A stretch of DNA of 64,000 nucleotides from Bremia lactucae. Taxonomy: Eukaryota > Oomycota > Peronosporomycetes > Peronosporales > Peronosporaceae. The notes beneath the pieces are model-generated. The model was not told the origin of the DNA, searched no databases, and saw only the letters and a program-made list of their open reading frames with translations. Below are positions 62,402-64,000 of the stretch, piece after piece. The stretch lies in the NCBI RefSeq assembly GCF_004359215.1, contig NC_090610.1, positions 7,819,371 through 7,883,370 on the forward strand. Reading direction: 5' to 3'. Position numbers and translations under genes: made by a program. Numbering within the stretch: position 1 is the first letter of the stretch; every line of letters starts with the position of its first letter.

Positions 62402-62816
62402 AATTAGAATATTGGTGTATTTCGCTTGGCCTGCTTCGCCTTACTTTTCTCAAACAGATTTGGAGGATAGAAAATTCTTTATAGAGTTAATTATTTACGC
62501 GTAAAAAGCAATCAGAACCATCGCTTATCAATAGCTTATAAATTGACAAATCTCACAAGATTTAAAGCGACCAACTGTATATAACTAACCTACACTGATT
62601 TAGTGTTGAATTAGAATATTGGTGTATTTCGCTTGGCCTGCTTCGCCTTATTTTCTCGAACAGATTTGGAGGATAGAAATTTTTTTATAGAGTTAATTAT
62701 TTACGCGTAAAAAGCAATCAGAACCATCGCTTATCAATAGCTTATAAATTTACAAATCTCACAAGATTTATAACGACCAACTGGGTATAACTAACCTACA
62801 CTTATAACAGTGAAGG
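62402..62816 (+). repeat. 207-bp tandem duplication beside an LTR
   Basis: The sequence starting AATTAGAATATTGGTG at 62402 repeats from 62609 with few differences. The second unit ends next to the LTR-I at 62817. Both units end in AACCTACACT-type sequence. Coding capacity is not evident. Confidence 0.8.
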
Positions 62817-63370
62817 TGAAGGCGGGCACGTCGTAATGCGGCCACGCTCTATAAAGAAACACACCCTAGCACAGCGAGGAAGCGTTTAACCAGCTTCTCT
62901 TGCGTGCAGTGAGGTAATTGTGGTTGGCGCGTTAGCGACCTCACCCAACGCACTAAGTACTCCGGTAAAGTGTCGTCACGGGAGCGGTAAATCCGGCTCA
63001 TCGCGCGCACTTACCAAGTAGAAAGTAGTGTTCAGACTGATTTATATTTAATCGCATTAAATATAAACACCTTTTTTACCAATCAAAAATATCATCTCTA
63101 TAGATACCACTTAATATGTAGTGCGAGCGTATCTTTCTAATTACCTCGCGTAACGAATGACGCTAGCCGTCATCACGGATGACGCTAGGCGTCATCCTCC
63201 TAATGTGAATGCACCCATGTAAATCACATACACAAGGGTTGGTCACAAATGTGAACCACATTCGAGAGCTGGGTCTAATTACTTTAATTTAATAATTGAC
63301 CATCCCCTTAAGTACATCAAGTGTACTTAAAGGGGACTGCGTAACATTAGGACAACTTTAATCCGTTACA
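62817..63370 (-). repeat. 3' LTR of Gy1c (LTR-I)
   Basis: A 554-bp copy, minus orientation, from TGTAACGG to GCCTTCA (minus reading). The palindrome with TGACG half-sites is duplicated here (63165-63200). A polypurine-like AAATGGGGGGTTGG precedes it on the minus strand. Confidence 0.75.
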
Positions 63371-64000
63371 CCAACCCCCCATTTAAGAACGTATTTACAT
63401 TTTTAAATTCGTCAAAGAGGAGAGAGGAACTGCGAGCAGCTTAACGCGCCGCTCGTTCACTCAATCACTCTAGCGACCTGTGTTTCCATACACGGCGCCA
63501 AAGATACCACCTAAAAGGGGCCACGTTGGTGGGTCCTCTGCGAAGACGTCCACTCAACTTCACACTAAGCGCACGCGCCACGTTAGTTCACCGGCCGCAT
63601 CAAATGCCTTAGTCGAAACGCCGACAGCCACTGCTGCTGTCGCGTTAACAGGGCTAAAGGATCCATCCCACTTTAACAGTGAGAATGTTGTTCCGTCGCT
63701 CGTTGTCGACTACAATGAGTCGACACCGTTGCCGTCACTTCATAGTAGTGATGCGGACAACGAGCTCATGAAGAAGGATGATGGCGCATTTTTGCCCATC
63801 CAAACTTCTCTCATGGCTCACAACATGGAGACAGCAGCATTTCCGAATGCTGCCTCGTCGTCTGCGCTGGAAAGCCCATAAAGGCGCAGCCGCTTCTCCG
63901 TTGGATAAAAAACACAACGCCTTATGCTCAGACCATAATTCATAATGGTTTTGACATAGAAGATTCCGAGCCTTAAGCTCCGCCGACGACACGTAAACGG
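63371..64000 (-). mobile_element. Gypsy family I element Gy1c, 3' end, continues beyond window
   Basis: Only the region between pol and the 3' LTR is inside the window. It contains the antisense frame described next. The orientation follows from the LTR at 62817-63370. Confidence 0.7.
63480..64000 (+). CDS. Antisense accessory reading frame of Gypsy family I, copy 3 (partial)
   Basis: Open from 63480 to 63881 and then, after a ~22-base deletion that shifts the frame, related sequence to the window end. It matches the Gy1a and Gy1b antisense frames: APKIPPKRGHVGGSSAKT, LVVDYNESTPLPS, NELMKKDDG, HNMETAAF. The ATG used in Gy1a is ATA here, so translation would need another start. Again on the strand opposite to the element's gag-pol. 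Confidence 0.5.

Overview
The window looks like repeat-rich chromosomal DNA of a plant-pathogenic oomycete (Phytophthora or downy-mildew type). The reasons are: several Ty3/Gypsy families and Ty1/Copia elements that carry oomycete-like initiator motifs (YCATTYY), a candidate secreted effector with an RXLR/EER-like layout, and one eukaryotic PP2C phosphatase. Only two genes look like host genes: the effector candidate at 30185-30610 (minus) and the PP2C phosphatase at 60582-61832 (minus). Almost everything else is nested, decayed or rearranged retrotransposon sequence. Two N gaps (48695-48794 and 59054-59758) and a single N at 50675 mark assembly limits.

Layout. 1-9665: LTR fragments, Gypsy family I copy Gy1a (639-7931, plus), and two inverted copies of a 0.66-kb TIR transposon. 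9666-23337: Gypsy family III copy Gy3a (minus), split by insertion of family II copy Gy2a (15330-21672, minus). 23460-29745: an LTR and Gy3b (minus), which carries a tRNA-related SINE. 29746-32324: a small low-repeat island with the effector candidate. 32325-34693: Gy1b (minus, 3' part). 34694-about 41290: Gy2b (plus). About 41290-47591: Gy3c (minus), facing Gy2b tail to tail. 47592-48890: a unique segment, a solo LTR and an LTR with a gap. 48891-54819: Copia Co1 (minus), partly duplicated. 54820-59053: Copia Co2 (plus), the best preserved element. 59759-62816: LTR remnants, a minisatellite, PP2C and a tandem duplication. 62817-64000: the 3' end of Gy1c (minus).

The most unusual signal is that all three Gypsy families carry an extra reading frame on the strand opposite to gag-pol, between the integrase C-terminus and the 3' LTR. 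Family I has one unrelated to anything I recognise, present in three copies. Family III has a coiled-coil/basic protein that overlaps the integrase tail in antisense. Family II has a third, different, helical one. Each reads away from its own 3' LTR, so an LTR-borne bidirectional promoter is a reasonable hypothesis. A second strong signal is the Co2 LTR promoter: a CRE-like TGACG repeat array, seven perfectly phased heat-shock-element units, a TATA-like box and an initiator, all correctly spaced. This resembles a heat-inducible Copia such as plant ONSEN.

Other points of interest are a half-tRNA primer site shared by both Copia elements, a 2.06-kb near-identical tract joining two otherwise diverged Gy3 copies (both with the same dead RT motif), an inverted integrase segment inside Gy1a, a gag fragment embedded in an LTR, and traces of LINE-type retroposition. 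Family names (Gy1, Gy2, Gy3, Co1, Co2, LTR-A, LTR-B) are local labels used only here.
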